Below are positions 25,906-35,551 of a stretch of 38,737 nucleotides of DNA, piece by piece. The stretch lies in contig NZ_FMVS01000033.1 of NCBI RefSeq assembly GCF_900102515.1, positions 1 to 38,737 of the forward strand. Direction: 5' to 3'. The position numbers and the translations under genes were made by a program. The DNA comes from Butyrivibrio sp. INlla14. Its GTDB lineage: Bacteria; Bacillota; Clostridia; Lachnospirales; Lachnospiraceae. Every line of letters starts with the position of its first letter. Position 1 is the stretch's first letter. The notes under the pieces were generated by a model that worked only from the letters and a program-made list of their open reading frames with translations, had not been told where the DNA came from and did not search any database.

Positions 25906-27519
25906 TCAAGCTTTAGGACCAGCTGCTACAAGTGCCTTACCAGCTTCGTTGCCCTCATACTTCTTGAAGTTCTTTGTGAATCTGTCTGCAAGATCCTTAG
26001 CCTTTGTCTCCCACTCAGAAGCATCAGCATATGTATCTCTAGGATCAAGGATTGCAGGATCAACTCCTGGAAGTGATGTAGGAACTTCGAAATCGAAGAT
26101 AGGAATCTTCTTTGTCTCAGCCTTGTTTACATCGCCATTAAGGATTGCATCGATGATACCACGAGTATCCTTAATAGAAATTCTCTTACCTGTTCCGTTC
26201 CAACCTGTGTTAACGAGGTAAGCCTTAGCTCCTGACTTCTGCATCTTCTTAACAAGTTCCTGAGCGTACTTTGTAGGATGAAGCTCAAGGAATGCCTGTC
26301 CAAAGCAAGCTGAGAATGTAGGTGTAGGCTCTGTGATTCCTCTCTCTGTTCCAGCAAGCTTAGCTGTGAAGCCTGAAAGGAAGTAATACTGTGTCTGCTC
26401 AGGTGTAAGGATTGATACTGGAGGAAGTACTCCGAACGCATCAGCTGAAAGGAAGATAACGTTCTTAGCATCAGGACCTGCGGATACAGGGTTAACCTTC
26501 TGAACGATGTTCTCAATGTGGTTGATAGGATATGATACACGAGTATTCTCTGTAACTGACTTATCATCGAAGTCGATCTTACCATTAGCATCTACAGTTA
26601 CGTTCTCAAGAAGAGCATCTCTTCTGATAGCATTGTAGATATCTGGCTCAGATTCTTTATCAAGGCCGATAACCTTAGCATAGCAGCCGCCTTCGAAGTT
26701 GAATACTCCGTTGTCGTCCCAACCGTGCTCGTCATCACCGATAAGAAGTCTCTTAGGATCTGTTGAAAGAGTTGTCTTACCTGTTCCTGAAAGGCCGAAG
26801 AATACAGCTGTGTTCTTACCTTCCATATCTGTGTTAGCTGAGCAGTGCATGGAAGCCATGCCCTTAAGAGGAAGGTAATAGTTCATCATTGAGAACATAC
26901 CCTTCTTCATCTCTCCGCCGTACCATGTATTGATAATAACCTGCTCACGGCTTGTGATGTTGAATGCTACGCAAGTCTCAGAGTTAAGTCCGAGTTCCTT
27001 GTAATCATCAACCTTAGCCTTTGAAGCATTATAAACTACGAAATCTGGCTTGAAATCTGCAAGCTCAGCGTCTGTAGGCTGAATGAACATGTTCTTGATA
27101 AAGTGAGCCTGCCAAGCAACCTCAACGATAAAACGAACTGCCATACGAGAGTCTTTGTTTGCTCCGCAGAAGGCATCAACAACGAAAAGTCTCTTGTTGC
27201 AAAGTTCCTTCTTAGCAATCTCTTTAACCTTTTCCCAAACTTCCTGGCTCATTGGGTGGTTATCATTCTTGTACTCGTCAGTTGTCCACCATACAGTGTC
27301 CTTTGAGTTATCGTCCATAACGATGTATTTATCTTTAGGAGAACGTCCTGTGTAAATACCTGTCATAACGTTAACTGCACCGAGTTCAGTATCAACGCCT
27401 TTCTCATATCCTGTAAGATCTGACTTCTTCTCTTCTTCATAAAGAAGTTCATATGAAGGGTTGTAAACGATCTCAGTTGTACCTGTGATGCCATACTGGC
27501 TTAAATCGATGTTTGCCAT
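25906..27519 (-). CDS. pckA: ATP-dependent phosphoenolpyruvate carboxykinase
   Basis: PckA interconverts oxaloacetate and PEP with ATP/ADP; in rumen and gut anaerobes it often works in the CO2-fixing direction. The 537-residue protein has the substrate-binding [12 protein letters not shown], the metal/kinase-1a region with [16 protein letters not shown] (about residues 243-258), [23 protein letters not shown], and the C-terminal [11 protein letters not shown]. These are diagnostic of the ATP type. Its length is normal. A clear promoter lies about 155 bp upstream (27674-27702) and a strong terminator follows, so it is a single-gene unit. The long leader includes a small GGGC/GCCC hairpin but no riboswitch I recognise. 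Confidence 0.98.
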   Translation of the reverse strand: MANIDLSQYGITGTTEIVYNPSYELLYEEEKKSDLTGYEKGVDTELGAVNVMTGIYTGRSPKDKYIVMDDNSKDTVWWTTDEYKNDNHPMSQEVWEKVKEIAKKELCNKRLFVVDAFCGANKDSRMAVRFIVEVAWQAHFIKNMFIQPTDAELADFKPDFVVYNASKAKVDDYKELGLNSETCVAFNITSREQVIINTWYGGEMKKGMFSMMNYYLPLKGMASMHCSANTDMEGKNTAVFFGLSGTGKTTLSTDPKRLLIGDDEHGWDDNGVFNFEGGCYAKVIGLDKESEPDIYNAIRRDALLENVTVDANGKIDFDDKSVTENTRVSYPINHIENIVQKVNPVSAGPDAKNVIFLSADAFGVLPPVSILTPEQTQYYFLSGFTAKLAGTERGITEPTPTFSACFGQAFLELHPTKYAQELVKKMQKSGAKAYLVNTGWNGTGKRISIKDTRGIIDAILNGDVNKAETKKIPIFDFEVPTSLPGVDPAILDPRDTYADASEWETKAKDLADRFTKNFKKYEGNEAGKALVAAGPKA

Positions 27520-27673
27520 TTTGTGACCTCTCTTCTTTAATATTTTTGTTACGAAAAAATCTGATAGTGCGTCGCATCCAGTTGTAACAGGATTGCGGAT
27601 AATTTGTGTGCAATATTCAGATAATTCGTAGATACACTATGAAATTCATGGGCAACTTGCGCCCACTACTACA

Positions 27674-27702
27674 TTTATACTACAAAGTCTATCTTTTAAC
27701 AA
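27674..27702 (-). promoter_or_regulatory. Promoter of pckA
   Basis: On the minus strand TTGTTA (27697-27702), a 17-bp spacer and TATAAA (27674-27679) precede a leader of about 145 nt. The spacer is optimal and both boxes are close to consensus. Confidence 0.6.
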
Positions 27703-27754
27703 TGTTTTTGGGACATTTTTCTATAAAATTACTGTAAATAATCTCATAAAAATA

Positions 27755-29116
27755 TTAGCTTTTACTAACAGTTTCCCCTGCCTCAATTTCAAAACATCTT
27801 ACGCTGTGTGGCTTAAGCGTTACCTCCTTTTTGTCCTTTAATGTGTATCTGCTGCCTTCCCATATATCTACAGCAGGAAACTCTTTTTCTGTATCTATTC
27901 CGATATCTTTGAATTTAATCTTAGCCTTGTTCTCTTTTTCTCCTATATTAAACACAGCTACATAGACCTTGCCGTCCTTGGTCTGGCTCTTCCAGATGAC
28001 CATATCATCTTTCCTTAAGACTTCCCTGGCCTTTCTACCATGTTTGTGCATATTAAGGAGCTTTTTATTAGTCAAAAGAGATAGTGTAAACTCATCATTA
28101 TCTCTCATCTCCGCGCCGATCATCAGAGGAGATCTGAAGATACACCACAAAGTCATCATTATCTTCTGCTCGTCCTCAGTAAAATTGGTGTAATGGCCTT
28201 TGTTTGCCCTTTCTGGATCATCAGATAGCTTTTTATCTGTATTTTCCTTAGCTTCCTGGCATACACACAGATGTCCGATCGGAAGCATGTCGCAATCTGG
28301 CCAGTGATCCTTGCATCCAATACCTTCCCAGGCCTTACATCTTTCAAACATGCCATAGAGAAGAGCCCATTTATCCCAGAAGTCATCTGTCATTCGCCAT
28401 AAATTTGCATTTTCCAACAGGAAATCCTTCTGCTCAACTCTGGCTGGTCCTGGAGAAAGTGAAAGAACTATGTCTCGACCGCTGTTTTCAATAGCTTTTT
28501 TGATCATAGCAATCTCAGAAAAAGCTGCTCCAGGCGCTTCCGGTCCGCAATCCTCCCTTGCTATATCGTCTACCTTGACATAATCAACGCCCCAATCAGC
28601 GTACATCTTAAATATGGAATTATAATATTCCTGCGCATCCTCACAGTTTGCATCAACGCCGTACATATCTGTATTCCACAAACATATTGAAGCCGGATGT
28701 GCAATGTCTCTTGCAGTCCTATCACTTCCAAGAAGTGGTGTATTTCTGTGAACGGCCTGCCTTGGTACGCCTCTCATGATATGGATTCCAAACTTAAGTC
28801 CCATATCGTGGATTTTCTGGGCAATTGGTGCAAAACCTTTTCCACCCTCAGATGATGGGAATCTGTCAATTGCAGGGATCAGTCTTGAATATTCATCCAT
28901 TTCAAGTTCTGTGAACTTGTGATATTCATGGGAATCTGCCCCTTTCTCATACCATTGTATGTCACAAACCACATACTCCCATCCGTATTCCTTGAGGTTT
29001 TCTGCCATATATTCAGCATTCCCCAAAAGCTGCTCCTCGTTTACTGCTGCCCCATAACAATCCCAGCTATTCCATCCCATAGGCGGACGCTTGGCAACAT
29101 ACTTTTTTTCTTCCAT
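27755..29116 (-). CDS. Glycoside hydrolase family 27, alpha-galactosidase-like
   Basis: The 453-residue protein has the GH27 hallmarks: N-terminal RPPMGWNSWDCYG, YVVCDIQWYE, GLKFGIHIMRG, the nucleophile Asp in VDYVKVDDIA, and the acid/base Asp in LWRMTDDFWDKW. A C-terminal beta-sandwich follows (VYVAVFNIGE, TLKPHSVRCFEIE). There is no signal peptide, so it probably acts inside the cell on imported oligosaccharides, for example raffinose-type or galactomannan-derived ones. GH27 also contains enzymes with other specificities (isomaltodextranase, beta-L-arabinopyranosidase), so the substrate is not certain. A GGAGG site precedes ATG. It is 50 bp downstream of rsmI with no obvious promoter or linked transporter, so it may be read from the upstream gene run. 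Confidence 0.88.
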   Translation of the reverse strand: MEEKKYVAKRPPMGWNSWDCYGAAVNEEQLLGNAEYMAENLKEYGWEYVVCDIQWYEKGADSHEYHKFTELEMDEYSRLIPAIDRFPSSEGGKGFAPIAQKIHDMGLKFGIHIMRGVPRQAVHRNTPLLGSDRTARDIAHPASICLWNTDMYGVDANCEDAQEYYNSIFKMYADWGVDYVKVDDIAREDCGPEAPGAAFSEIAMIKKAIENSGRDIVLSLSPGPARVEQKDFLLENANLWRMTDDFWDKWALLYGMFERCKAWEGIGCKDHWPDCDMLPIGHLCVCQEAKENTDKKLSDDPERANKGHYTNFTEDEQKIMMTLWCIFRSPLMIGAEMRDNDEFTLSLLTNKKLLNMHKHGRKAREVLRKDDMVIWKSQTKDGKVYVAVFNIGEKENKAKIKFKDIGIDTEKEFPAVDIWEGSRYTLKDKKEVTLKPHSVRCFEIEAGETVSKS

Positions 29117-29166
29117 GCTTTACCTCCAGTTTGCCTTACTTCTAGCGTATATAATAATTTTCTATA

Positions 29167-30021
29167 TCATTTTTCTGATTCTAACAAAGCCTGGTAGATT
29201 TCTCTTTTTCCTACACCCCTGTCCGCAGCAACTTTCTTCATGGCTTCCTTATGAGGAACGCCCTGCTCCTCATAATATTTCATGTGGTCTTCGATAGTCA
29301 TCTCATTCCAGGACTGCCTTTTTTCTTCATCCTGCTCCTGCAAACTTTTCCCTTCGATTACCATTACATATTCGCCACGAGGCTCATTCTTCTGATAAAA
29401 AGAAATAGCTTCTTCGATAGTTGTAGGAACTACCTCCTCAAACTTTTTAGTAAGCTCCCTGCATATTGAAATACGGCGGTTTCCAAGGGTTTCATAAAGG
29501 TCATCCAGCGCGGTCTTAAGATGATGAGGCGCTTCATAAACTATTATTGTTCTGCTCTCATCTTTAAGATCTTCCAGAATTCTTTTCCTGGCCTTTTTGT
29601 CATCTAGGGATGGCAAAAAACCTTCAAAGCAAAAACGTCTTGTTGGAAGCCCGGAAAGTGTGAGGGCTGTTATACATGCAGCAGGTCCTGGAAGTGAAGT
29701 TACAGTTATTCCGGCCTTATGGCATTCTGCAACCAGTACTTCTCCAGGATCAGAAATGGCCGGGGTTCCAGCGTCTGTAATAAGTGCTATATTAAGTCCC
29801 TCCTGCATTTTGCCAATCAGGTACTGCGCCTTGTCGTATTTATTATATTCGTGATAACTTGTCATCTCTGTGTGTATATCGAAATGATTCAAGAGTTTTA
29901 TACTGTTTCTTGTATCTTCAGCAGCTATCAGATCAACAGACTTTAAAGTCTCAAGAACTCTAAAGGTCATATCAGCCAGATTGCCAATGGGAGTGGCGCA
30001 TAAATATAATTTTCCTGCCAT
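29167..30021 (-). CDS. rsmI: 16S rRNA (cytidine1402-2'-O)-methyltransferase RsmI
   Basis: RsmI adds a 2'-O-methyl group to C1402 in the ribosomal P-site region, using S-adenosylmethionine. The 284-residue protein shows the tetrapyrrole-methylase fold signatures GKLYLCATPIGNLADMTFR, AAEDTRNSIKLLNHF, ITDAGTPAISDPGE, LPGPAACITALTLSGLP and FEGFLP. A C-terminal helical part ends RGVGKREIYQALL. Length and motifs fit well. In many Firmicutes it follows the yabB-type methyltransferase gene, as here, at a distance of about 100 bp. Confidence 0.96.
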   Translation of the reverse strand: MAGKLYLCATPIGNLADMTFRVLETLKSVDLIAAEDTRNSIKLLNHFDIHTEMTSYHEYNKYDKAQYLIGKMQEGLNIALITDAGTPAISDPGEVLVAECHKAGITVTSLPGPAACITALTLSGLPTRRFCFEGFLPSLDDKKARKRILEDLKDESRTIIVYEAPHHLKTALDDLYETLGNRRISICRELTKKFEEVVPTTIEEAISFYQKNEPRGEYVMVIEGKSLQEQDEEKRQSWNEMTIEDHMKYYEEQGVPHKEAMKKVAADRGVGKREIYQALLESEK

Positions 30022-30125
30022 ATATAATCTTCTTTCTTTTCCTCAATGATCACAACTATGATCAAATACACTTCAATATCTTTTATTCATCGGCATATCT
30101 GCATTTGCCTGCGCGATCATGTCTT

Positions 30126-30866
30126 CTAATACCCATAAATATCATATATTTCTCTGGTGTATTTGCCCTGTTCCTCATAGATTATAAGCGGACTCTCTAC
30201 AGTAATCCTGGATTTCCCTCCACGAGCTCCCTCTATAAGGACCATACTTGGCTCTTTATCCACAAAAGGATATACTAGCCGCATCCTCTTAGGCTCCACT
30301 TTGTACTGGTGCATGAGCACCATTATCTCCGTAAGTCTAAAGGGTCTGTGGACCATATAAAATTTGCCACCTGACTTAAGCAGTCTTGCAGCTGTCCTTA
30401 TAACATCCTCCAGGTCGCACATTATTTCATGCCTTGCAATTGCCTTGGGCGCGTCAGGATTCTGAAGACCATGGCTTCCCTTCATGTATGGTGGATTGCT
30501 TGTAACAACATCAAAAGAGGCAGCCTCAAATATTTGATCTGCCTCCTTAATGTCACCTTGTACAATTTTTACTCTGGTCTCAAGGTCATTAAGGATCACA
30601 CTCCTATTTGCCATTTCCGCGGATGTCTCCTGGATTTCAAGACCAATTAGCTCTCTGGCACTGGTCTTGGCAGCCATGAGTATTGGAATTATTCCAGTCC
30701 CTGTTCCCAGGTCTAAAACTCTCCCTCCCTCTGGAGCATCAGCAAAACCAGACAAAAGAACTGCATCCATTCCAAAACAGAATTTCTCCGGATCCTGTAT
30801 GATCCTATAGCCATTTCTCTGTAGATCATCCAACCTCTCGCCAGGCTTTAGATCAATTGTCCCCAA
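30126..30866 (-). CDS. tRNA1(Val) adenine-37 N6-methyltransferase-like protein (TrmN6/YabB family)
   Basis: This is a class I S-adenosylmethionine methyltransferase of about 247 residues. Motif I reads RVLDLGTGTGIIPILMA. The catalytic NPPY motif of N6-adenine methylases appears as VVTSNPPYMKGSHGLQNPD. The N-terminal GERLDDLQRNGYRIIQDPEK is typical of the Gram-positive family. The start is probably TTG at 30866 behind AAGGA; an ATG at 30911 would overlap ricT by 59 bp and add 15 basic residues not usual in the family. The proposed start overlaps the ricT stop by 14 bp, indicating coupling. The exact tRNA target is inferred from family. Confidence 0.88.
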   Translation of the reverse strand: MGTIDLKPGERLDDLQRNGYRIIQDPEKFCFGMDAVLLSGFADAPEGGRVLDLGTGTGIIPILMAAKTSARELIGLEIQETSAEMANRSVILNDLETRVKIVQGDIKEADQIFEAASFDVVTSNPPYMKGSHGLQNPDAPKAIARHEIMCDLEDVIRTAARLLKSGGKFYMVHRPFRLTEIMVLMHQYKVEPKRMRLVYPFVDKEPSMVLIEGARGGKSRITVESPLIIYEEQGKYTREIYDIYGY

Positions 30867-31788
30867 GTTTTGACTTTCCTTCCTGTTTCTCAATCTTCTC
30901 AAGAGCCTCAAGTTCTTTCATCTCTTCGTCTTCCTGAGAGTTCTTTTTGCCATTGTTATTCTTTTTCTTTTGTTTCTTCTTTATAAACTCAAGTTCCTCG
31001 AGTTTATACTCATGAACTTCCTTCTCATCGTCAACATCAACAAGAATCTTTACCATCTGCCTCAAAATGTTAACGCTTGAAACCTCACCCTCAAGTCCGT
31101 CCTTGGCTCTGCAGAAATCACCAACTCCAGGCATCTTTCTGTTGAGTTCTTCATATACGTCCTCTTCATTCTTGAGACAACACATCAGTCTTCCACAAAC
31201 ACCTGAAATCTTAGTAGGATTCAGTGAAAGACTCTGTTCCTTGGCCATTTTGATAGAAACTGGCACAAAATCTGAAAGATATGAATGACAGCAAAGTGGT
31301 CTTCCGCAAATACCATAACCACCGATAATCTTAGTCTCATCACGGACACCAATCTGTCTAAGCTCAATCCTGGTCTTGAAAACAGCTGCTAAATCTTTTA
31401 CCAGTTCTCTGAAGTCAATTCTTCCGTCAGCAGTAAAATAAAATAAAATCTTATTATTATCAAAGGTATACTCAGCATCTATAAGTTTCATCTCAAGATT
31501 ATGTTTTCTAATCTTCTCAAGACAAATCTTAAATGCCTCTTTTTCTTTTTCCCTGTTGGTTCTCTCCTGCTCATCATCCTTGGTACTCGCAGTTCTTAGT
31601 ACTGTCTTAAGGGGCTTGATGACCTCGTCATCTTCCACTTCTCTAGGAGCTGCAACTACTGTTCCGTACTCCACTCCCCTTGCGGTTTCAACGATAACGT
31701 GATCACCCTTTTTGATCTCATATTTACCTGGTGAAAAGAAATATATCTTTCCGGCTGTTCTAAATCTTACGCCGATAACTTTTGTCAT
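30853..31788 (-). CDS. ricT: PSP1-domain protein RicT/YaaT
   Basis: The 311-residue protein has the PSP1 layout: N-terminal VIGVRFRTAGKIYFFSPG, VIVETARGVEYGTVV, and the Cys-rich segment GGYGICGRPLCCHSYLSDF with CGRLMCCLKNE after it. The C-terminus is a Lys/Glu-rich charged tail. In Bacillus the RicA/F/T (YmcA/YlbF/YaaT) complex carries iron-sulfur clusters and promotes RNase Y-dependent mRNA processing; the Cys residues seen here are the cluster ligands of that family. Its ATG overlaps the holB stop by 4 bp (ATGA). Confidence 0.94.
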   Translation of the reverse strand: MTKVIGVRFRTAGKIYFFSPGKYEIKKGDHVIVETARGVEYGTVVAAPREVEDDEVIKPLKTVLRTASTKDDEQERTNREKEKEAFKICLEKIRKHNLEMKLIDAEYTFDNNKILFYFTADGRIDFRELVKDLAAVFKTRIELRQIGVRDETKIIGGYGICGRPLCCHSYLSDFVPVSIKMAKEQSLSLNPTKISGVCGRLMCCLKNEEDVYEELNRKMPGVGDFCRAKDGLEGEVSSVNILRQMVKILVDVDDEKEVHEYKLEELEFIKKKQKKKNNNGKKNSQEDEEMKELEALEKIEKQEGKSKLGDN

Positions 31789-32831
31789 AAATTCTCCTTA
31801 ATGCCAAGGAGCATCAGCTCCAGAGCCAAATCTATATTAACATTGGAGTTTATACGGTTTCTGGCAATCTCCATGTCATTAATAATACGATTAATTCCAT
31901 CGTATGTACACTTCTGTGTAACATCTCTAATATACGATAATTTATCCGAGAAAATCAAGTGTTCCACTTCATCAGTCGCCTTGAAAACCAGTATGTCCCT
32001 AAATAGAAACAGAAGAACATCCATAAAATCTTCAAGGGCATGCATATCTATTCCTTTTTTGGCACTTTTCTCATTCTCCTCTGATGGTGCCAAAAGCTCA
32101 TGTACCCTATCCATCATGTCGTGGATTTCAAGGTTTTGAAGCTTGGATACAAGCTCAATCGTGCCATTTTTCAATTCATCAAAGCTGCTATTAGAAGCAA
32201 GCGCAAGTGCTTTTCCCACATTTCCTCTAGCAAAAGAAGCGCACAGCATTGCTTTATAATCCACTACATGGCACTCCTCCATCAGATATTTCTTAATGGA
32301 ATCGTCCTGCACTGGTTTCATCGGAAGCACTATGCACCTACTAGTGATAGTAGGTAGAAATGCATTGATATTATTGGTAAGGATAATAATTACTATATAA
32401 GCCGGTGGCTCCTCAAGGGTTTTTAAAAGCGCATTTTGCGCAGCCGGTGTCATCTTTTCCCCCTCTGGGATGATATAGATTTTATAATTGCTCTCATAAG
32501 GTCTTATGACAACATCGTCCCTAAGCTTTTCTCTAATATCATCTACACCAATACTACCTGGCTTTTCATGCGTGATAGTTATAATATCAGGGTGATTATC
32601 ACTTAAAGCCTGAACGCATGAATGACATTCGTTACAGGCTTCTTCGTATCCATTCTTATTCTCTTTGTGTTCGCACTGCAATGCCTTGGCAAAAATCTTG
32701 GCAATATACTCTTTCCCTGATCCATTCTCTCCGGAAATAATATATGCGTGGGAAACCTTGCCAGTTCTAAGCACATTCTGCATGTGCTCTTTCATCTGAT
32801 TCTGATCTATGATGTCGGCAAAATCTGCCAT
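31785..32831 (-). CDS. holB: DNA polymerase III delta' subunit HolB
   Basis: HolB is the clamp-loader delta' subunit. The 348-residue protein starts with IIDQNQMKEHMQNVLRTGKV followed by SHAYIISGENGSGKEYIAK. A zinc-binding module (CEHKENKNGYEEACNECHSC) comes next. AAQNALLKTLEEPPAYIVII follows, then the SRC motif in TITSRCIVLPM. The P-loop-like GENGSGKE lacks Ser/Thr after Lys, as is common in delta', which does not hydrolyse ATP. The yaaR-holB-ricT order is conserved in Firmicutes. Thymidylate kinase, often upstream, is not here; a guanylate-kinase-like gene is in its place. Confidence 0.95.
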   Translation of the reverse strand: MADFADIIDQNQMKEHMQNVLRTGKVSHAYIISGENGSGKEYIAKIFAKALQCEHKENKNGYEEACNECHSCVQALSDNHPDIITITHEKPGSIGVDDIREKLRDDVVIRPYESNYKIYIIPEGEKMTPAAQNALLKTLEEPPAYIVIIILTNNINAFLPTITSRCIVLPMKPVQDDSIKKYLMEECHVVDYKAMLCASFARGNVGKALALASNSSFDELKNGTIELVSKLQNLEIHDMMDRVHELLAPSEENEKSAKKGIDMHALEDFMDVLLFLFRDILVFKATDEVEHLIFSDKLSYIRDVTQKCTYDGINRIINDMEIARNRINSNVNIDLALELMLLGIKENL

Positions 32832-32865
32832 TTCCTATCCCCTTATCTATCCCCACTCAAAACAT

Positions 32866-33306
32866 TTACGTAAATATATCAAGCAATAAGCCTTGTATCT
32901 GTCCGATTTTGGCTAATATTGCTATGTTGTCCTTTTCATCCTTGACCAGTTCTCTTGCAAGTTCATCAAGTTCGTCATCAACCTGCCTGATTATGCCATA
33001 TACTCTATGTCTTCCCTTCCTATCAAGGAAGTTCTCTCTGGAAAAAACGTGGGATCTGGTCACTACTTCATTCATAAAGTCCTTGATCAGGATTCTGTAT
33101 CTCTGCATGTCCCTGATATCATTCTTTTTGGAAATACGCTCTCCCTGTTGAACAATATCCTGCATCATCAGATTCAGGCGCTCTGCAAGAGAAGCATCTT
33201 CAAGTTTACTGGTAAGAACAAACTTAAAATCGCCAGTTGCCTCCTGAACCTGCTCCGGTGCTGGTGCCTGTGGTGTCTGAGAGATATTACTAATCTTAAT
33301 ATCCAT
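32866..33306 (-). CDS. YaaR-like DUF327 protein
   Basis: The protein has 146 residues from ATG 33306, preceded by GGAGG at optimal spacing; the ATG at 33330 would place the ribosome site inside the coding region. It is a helical protein (FKFVLTSKLEDASLAERLNL, FLDRKGRHRVYGIIRQVDDE) matching the DUF327/YaaR family by length, motif style and position before holB. Function is unknown in Bacillus as well. No signal peptide or membrane segment is seen. Confidence 0.88.
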   Translation of the reverse strand: MDIKISNISQTPQAPAPEQVQEATGDFKFVLTSKLEDASLAERLNLMMQDIVQQGERISKKNDIRDMQRYRILIKDFMNEVVTRSHVFSRENFLDRKGRHRVYGIIRQVDDELDELARELVKDEKDNIAILAKIGQIQGLLLDIFT

Positions 33307-33429
33307 ACTACACCCTCCTGAACTATCCACTCATGAAATCTGCAAAACAGTACTAATAATATAATTATCGTTCCAAAACGTTAATTTACTTTACACCTAT
33401 ATCATTATATCGTGAAATAAGGCTTATAA

Positions 33430-34020
33430 TCAAAGGTTCTCTTTTATAAATTCCTTTATCTCTGCAATACAAATATCTATTGTATTGTTATTATCAAATC
33501 TTCTAACTATGCCTGCGCATGCAATCTTTTCCTCACTGAAGTCCTCTTCATCTGCAAGAAATCGTCTGCACATTTCGTCATACTTGGGATTTTCCTGTTT
33601 GTCCTCTCTATCAAGAGCTCTATGCAGTCTTATCTTCGTGCTGACTTCAATAAGAATTGGCTCAACATTTTGAGAACCAAAATAATCTCTATAGGAGCAA
33701 TAGGATTCAAGGGTTCCAATCACCAGATAATTACCTTTACTAAGATCTATCTGCCCATCGTCAGCTGTAAAATATCTCCATTCCCCGTATTTTGTGTGAT
33801 ATGTTCTTTCTTCTATTATCTTTTTTAAAGCTCCAAGTTGAATATACTCTTCTTCGCTTTTAAAGAAATACTGAACTCCATCAGTTTCTCCGTCTCTCAT
33901 AGGACGCGTGGTGTATGGCACCACCTTTTTTAATCCCAGTTCCTCATCCTGAATAAGGTTCTTGTATATGCTATCCTTACCAGATGTGCTCTTTCCCATC
34001 AAAAGAAATATTTTCCCCAT
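33430..34020 (-). CDS. Guanylate-kinase-like protein
   Basis: The 196-residue protein begins with a P-loop (IFLLMGKSTSGKDSIYKNL) and has the GMP-binding motif VVPYTTRPMRDGETDGVQYFF of guanylate kinases, with Tyr, Arg and Glu in the expected places. The residue after the P-loop lysine is Asp followed by Ser, unlike the usual GKS/GKG of housekeeping Gmk. Similar GKD-type paralogues accompany the yaaR-holB genes in other Clostridia (general recollection). It may be an accessory kinase beside a standard gmk elsewhere. It lies just after a strong hairpin that separates it from pyruvate kinase, and 123 bp before yaaR. Confidence 0.8.
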   Translation of the reverse strand: MGKIFLLMGKSTSGKDSIYKNLIQDEELGLKKVVPYTTRPMRDGETDGVQYFFKSEEEYIQLGALKKIIEERTYHTKYGEWRYFTADDGQIDLSKGNYLVIGTLESYCSYRDYFGSQNVEPILIEVSTKIRLHRALDREDKQENPKYDEMCRRFLADEEDFSEEKIACAGIVRRFDNNNTIDICIAEIKEFIKENL

Positions 34021-34050
34021 TTTACTACCATTCTCTCTTTTTAATAATAT

Positions 34051-34085
34051 AGTCTGCTATTACTTACCCCTAGTAATAGCAGACT
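34051..34085 (-). terminator. Perfect 14-bp hairpin downstream of pyruvate kinase
   Basis: AGTCTGCTATTACT (34051-34064) and its exact complement (34072-34085) enclose a 7-nt loop. On the minus strand the tail is ATATTATTAAAAA, so the U-tract is poor. It is a likely terminator or attenuator between pyk and the guanylate-kinase-like gene. Confidence 0.65.
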
Positions 34086-34141
34086 AGTAGTTACTGTTTA
34101 CATGCCTGTAGCTTGTTTCAGTAGCTAATATATTCGTATCT

Positions 34142-35551
34142 TTAAATTTCTTCTACTCGGATCATATTGGTTCTTCCTGGAATACCAAGAGGAACGCCTG
34201 CTGTAAGAACAACTTTATCTCCAGCCTTGAGATAACCTGCATTCTTGGCTGCATTTATTGCCTCTTTGAAGAGTTCATCCGCAGTATCTTCCTGTCTTAT
34301 ATGAAGTGGTGCTACACCCCACATAAGATTAGCCTGTCTGCACACTGTAGGATTTATAGTACATGCAATAATCTGGCAATTTGGCTTATATCTTGAAACC
34401 ATGCTTGCTGTGAATCCTGACATTGTAACTGTAAGAATTGCATCAGCATTAACTTCTGCTGCGATATTACAAGTAGCATGTGAAATTGCAGTTGTAGAAT
34501 CACCTGGCGCGTAATCTCTTTTACGAAGTCTTCCTACATAATCAATATCGGCCTCTGTTCTCTCTGCGATTCTAGCCATAGTCTTAACAGCTTCAATAGG
34601 ATAATCTCCATTAGCTGTCTCTCCGGAAAGCATTATAGCTGTTGTACCATCATAAATAGCATTAGCTACGTCAGTAACCTCGGCCCTAGTTGGACGTGGA
34701 TGATGGATCATTGAATCAAGCATCTGAGTAGCTGTGATAACATACTTACCCTCTGCCTCTGCCATCTTGATCATTTCCTTCTGAATAACCGGAACGTCCT
34801 CAAAAGGAACCTCTACTCCCATATCGCCTCTGGCTACCATGATACCATCAGCCACCTTAAGAATTGACTTAAGGTTCTTGATACCCTGAGTACTCTCAAT
34901 CTTAGCAATAATCTTCATCTGGCTATTCTTGGCCTTTAAGATCTCTCTTATTGCCTCAACATCATCCTTGGTTCTTACAAAAGATGCTGCTACAAAATCA
35001 AATCCCTGCTCACAGCCAAATTCGATATCACTTCTATCCTGTTCACTAAGGTAAGGCATTGTAAGCTCAGCGCCTGGAACATTTACGCCTTTCTTATCTG
35101 AAATAGGACCACCATTAACTACTGTACAAACAATATCTGTATCACTGACTTCTTCTACTCTAAGCTCGATAAGACCATCGTCAAGAAGAATTGTCATTCC
35201 CTCTTTGCAGTCGTTTGTGAGTTCCTTATAAGTAATTGCTACTTCATCTTTAGTTCCCATGATATCGCGGGAAGTAAGAGTGAATCTCTGGCCTGTAACA
35301 AGCTCTTCCTTGCCATTCTCAAAATCTTTTAATCTGATCTCTGGTCCCTTTGTATCAAGCATAACAGCAATAGGAAGCTCTAATTCGTCTCTGAGCTTCT
35401 TGATCCTATCATACTTTCTCTTGTGCTCTTCATGTGACCCATGAGAAAAATTGAAACGCGCTACGTTCATACCAGCAAGCATGATCTCTCTTAGTTTCTC
35501 TTCACTCTCACTAGCTGGTCCTATAGTGCAAATTATTTTTGTTTTACGCAT
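34142..35551 (-). CDS. pyk: Pyruvate kinase
   Basis: Pyruvate kinase turns PEP and ADP into pyruvate and ATP, the last step of glycolysis. The 469-residue protein has RKTKIICTIGPASES, the substrate-binding NFSHGSHEEH, KIESTQGIKNL with the catalytic Lys region, the signature MVARGDMGVEVPFEDVP (usual MVARGDLG) and TATQMLDSMIHHPRPTRAEV. It ends after the regulatory C domain and lacks the extra PEP-utiliser-like domain of the long Bacillus form. Its ATG lies inside the 3' end of the decarboxylase-like gene (19-bp overlap) with a GGGAG site, so it is coupled to that gene. Confidence 0.97.
   Translation of the reverse strand: MRKTKIICTIGPASESEEKLREIMLAGMNVARFNFSHGSHEEHKRKYDRIKKLRDELELPIAVMLDTKGPEIRLKDFENGKEELVTGQRFTLTSRDIMGTKDEVAITYKELTNDCKEGMTILLDDGLIELRVEEVSDTDIVCTVVNGGPISDKKGVNVPGAELTMPYLSEQDRSDIEFGCEQGFDFVAASFVRTKDDVEAIREILKAKNSQMKIIAKIESTQGIKNLKSILKVADGIMVARGDMGVEVPFEDVPVIQKEMIKMAEAEGKYVITATQMLDSMIHHPRPTRAEVTDVANAIYDGTTAIMLSGETANGDYPIEAVKTMARIAERTEADIDYVGRLRKRDYAPGDSTTAISHATCNIAAEVNADAILTVTMSGFTASMVSRYKPNCQIIACTINPTVCRQANLMWGVAPLHIRQEDTADELFKEAINAAKNAGYLKAGDKVVLTAGVPLGIPGRTNMIRVEEI

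Noticed and set aside
27520..27673. Riboswitch in the long pckA leader
   Set aside because: Only a small GGGC/GCCC hairpin is visible. No conserved core of a known riboswitch class and no attenuator pair was found.
30867..30911. Upstream ATG start for the TrmN6-like gene
   Set aside because: It would create a 59-bp overlap with ricT and add a basic peptide that reads as a frame-shifted ricT tail. A TTG with a ribosome site at 30866 fits the family N-terminus better.
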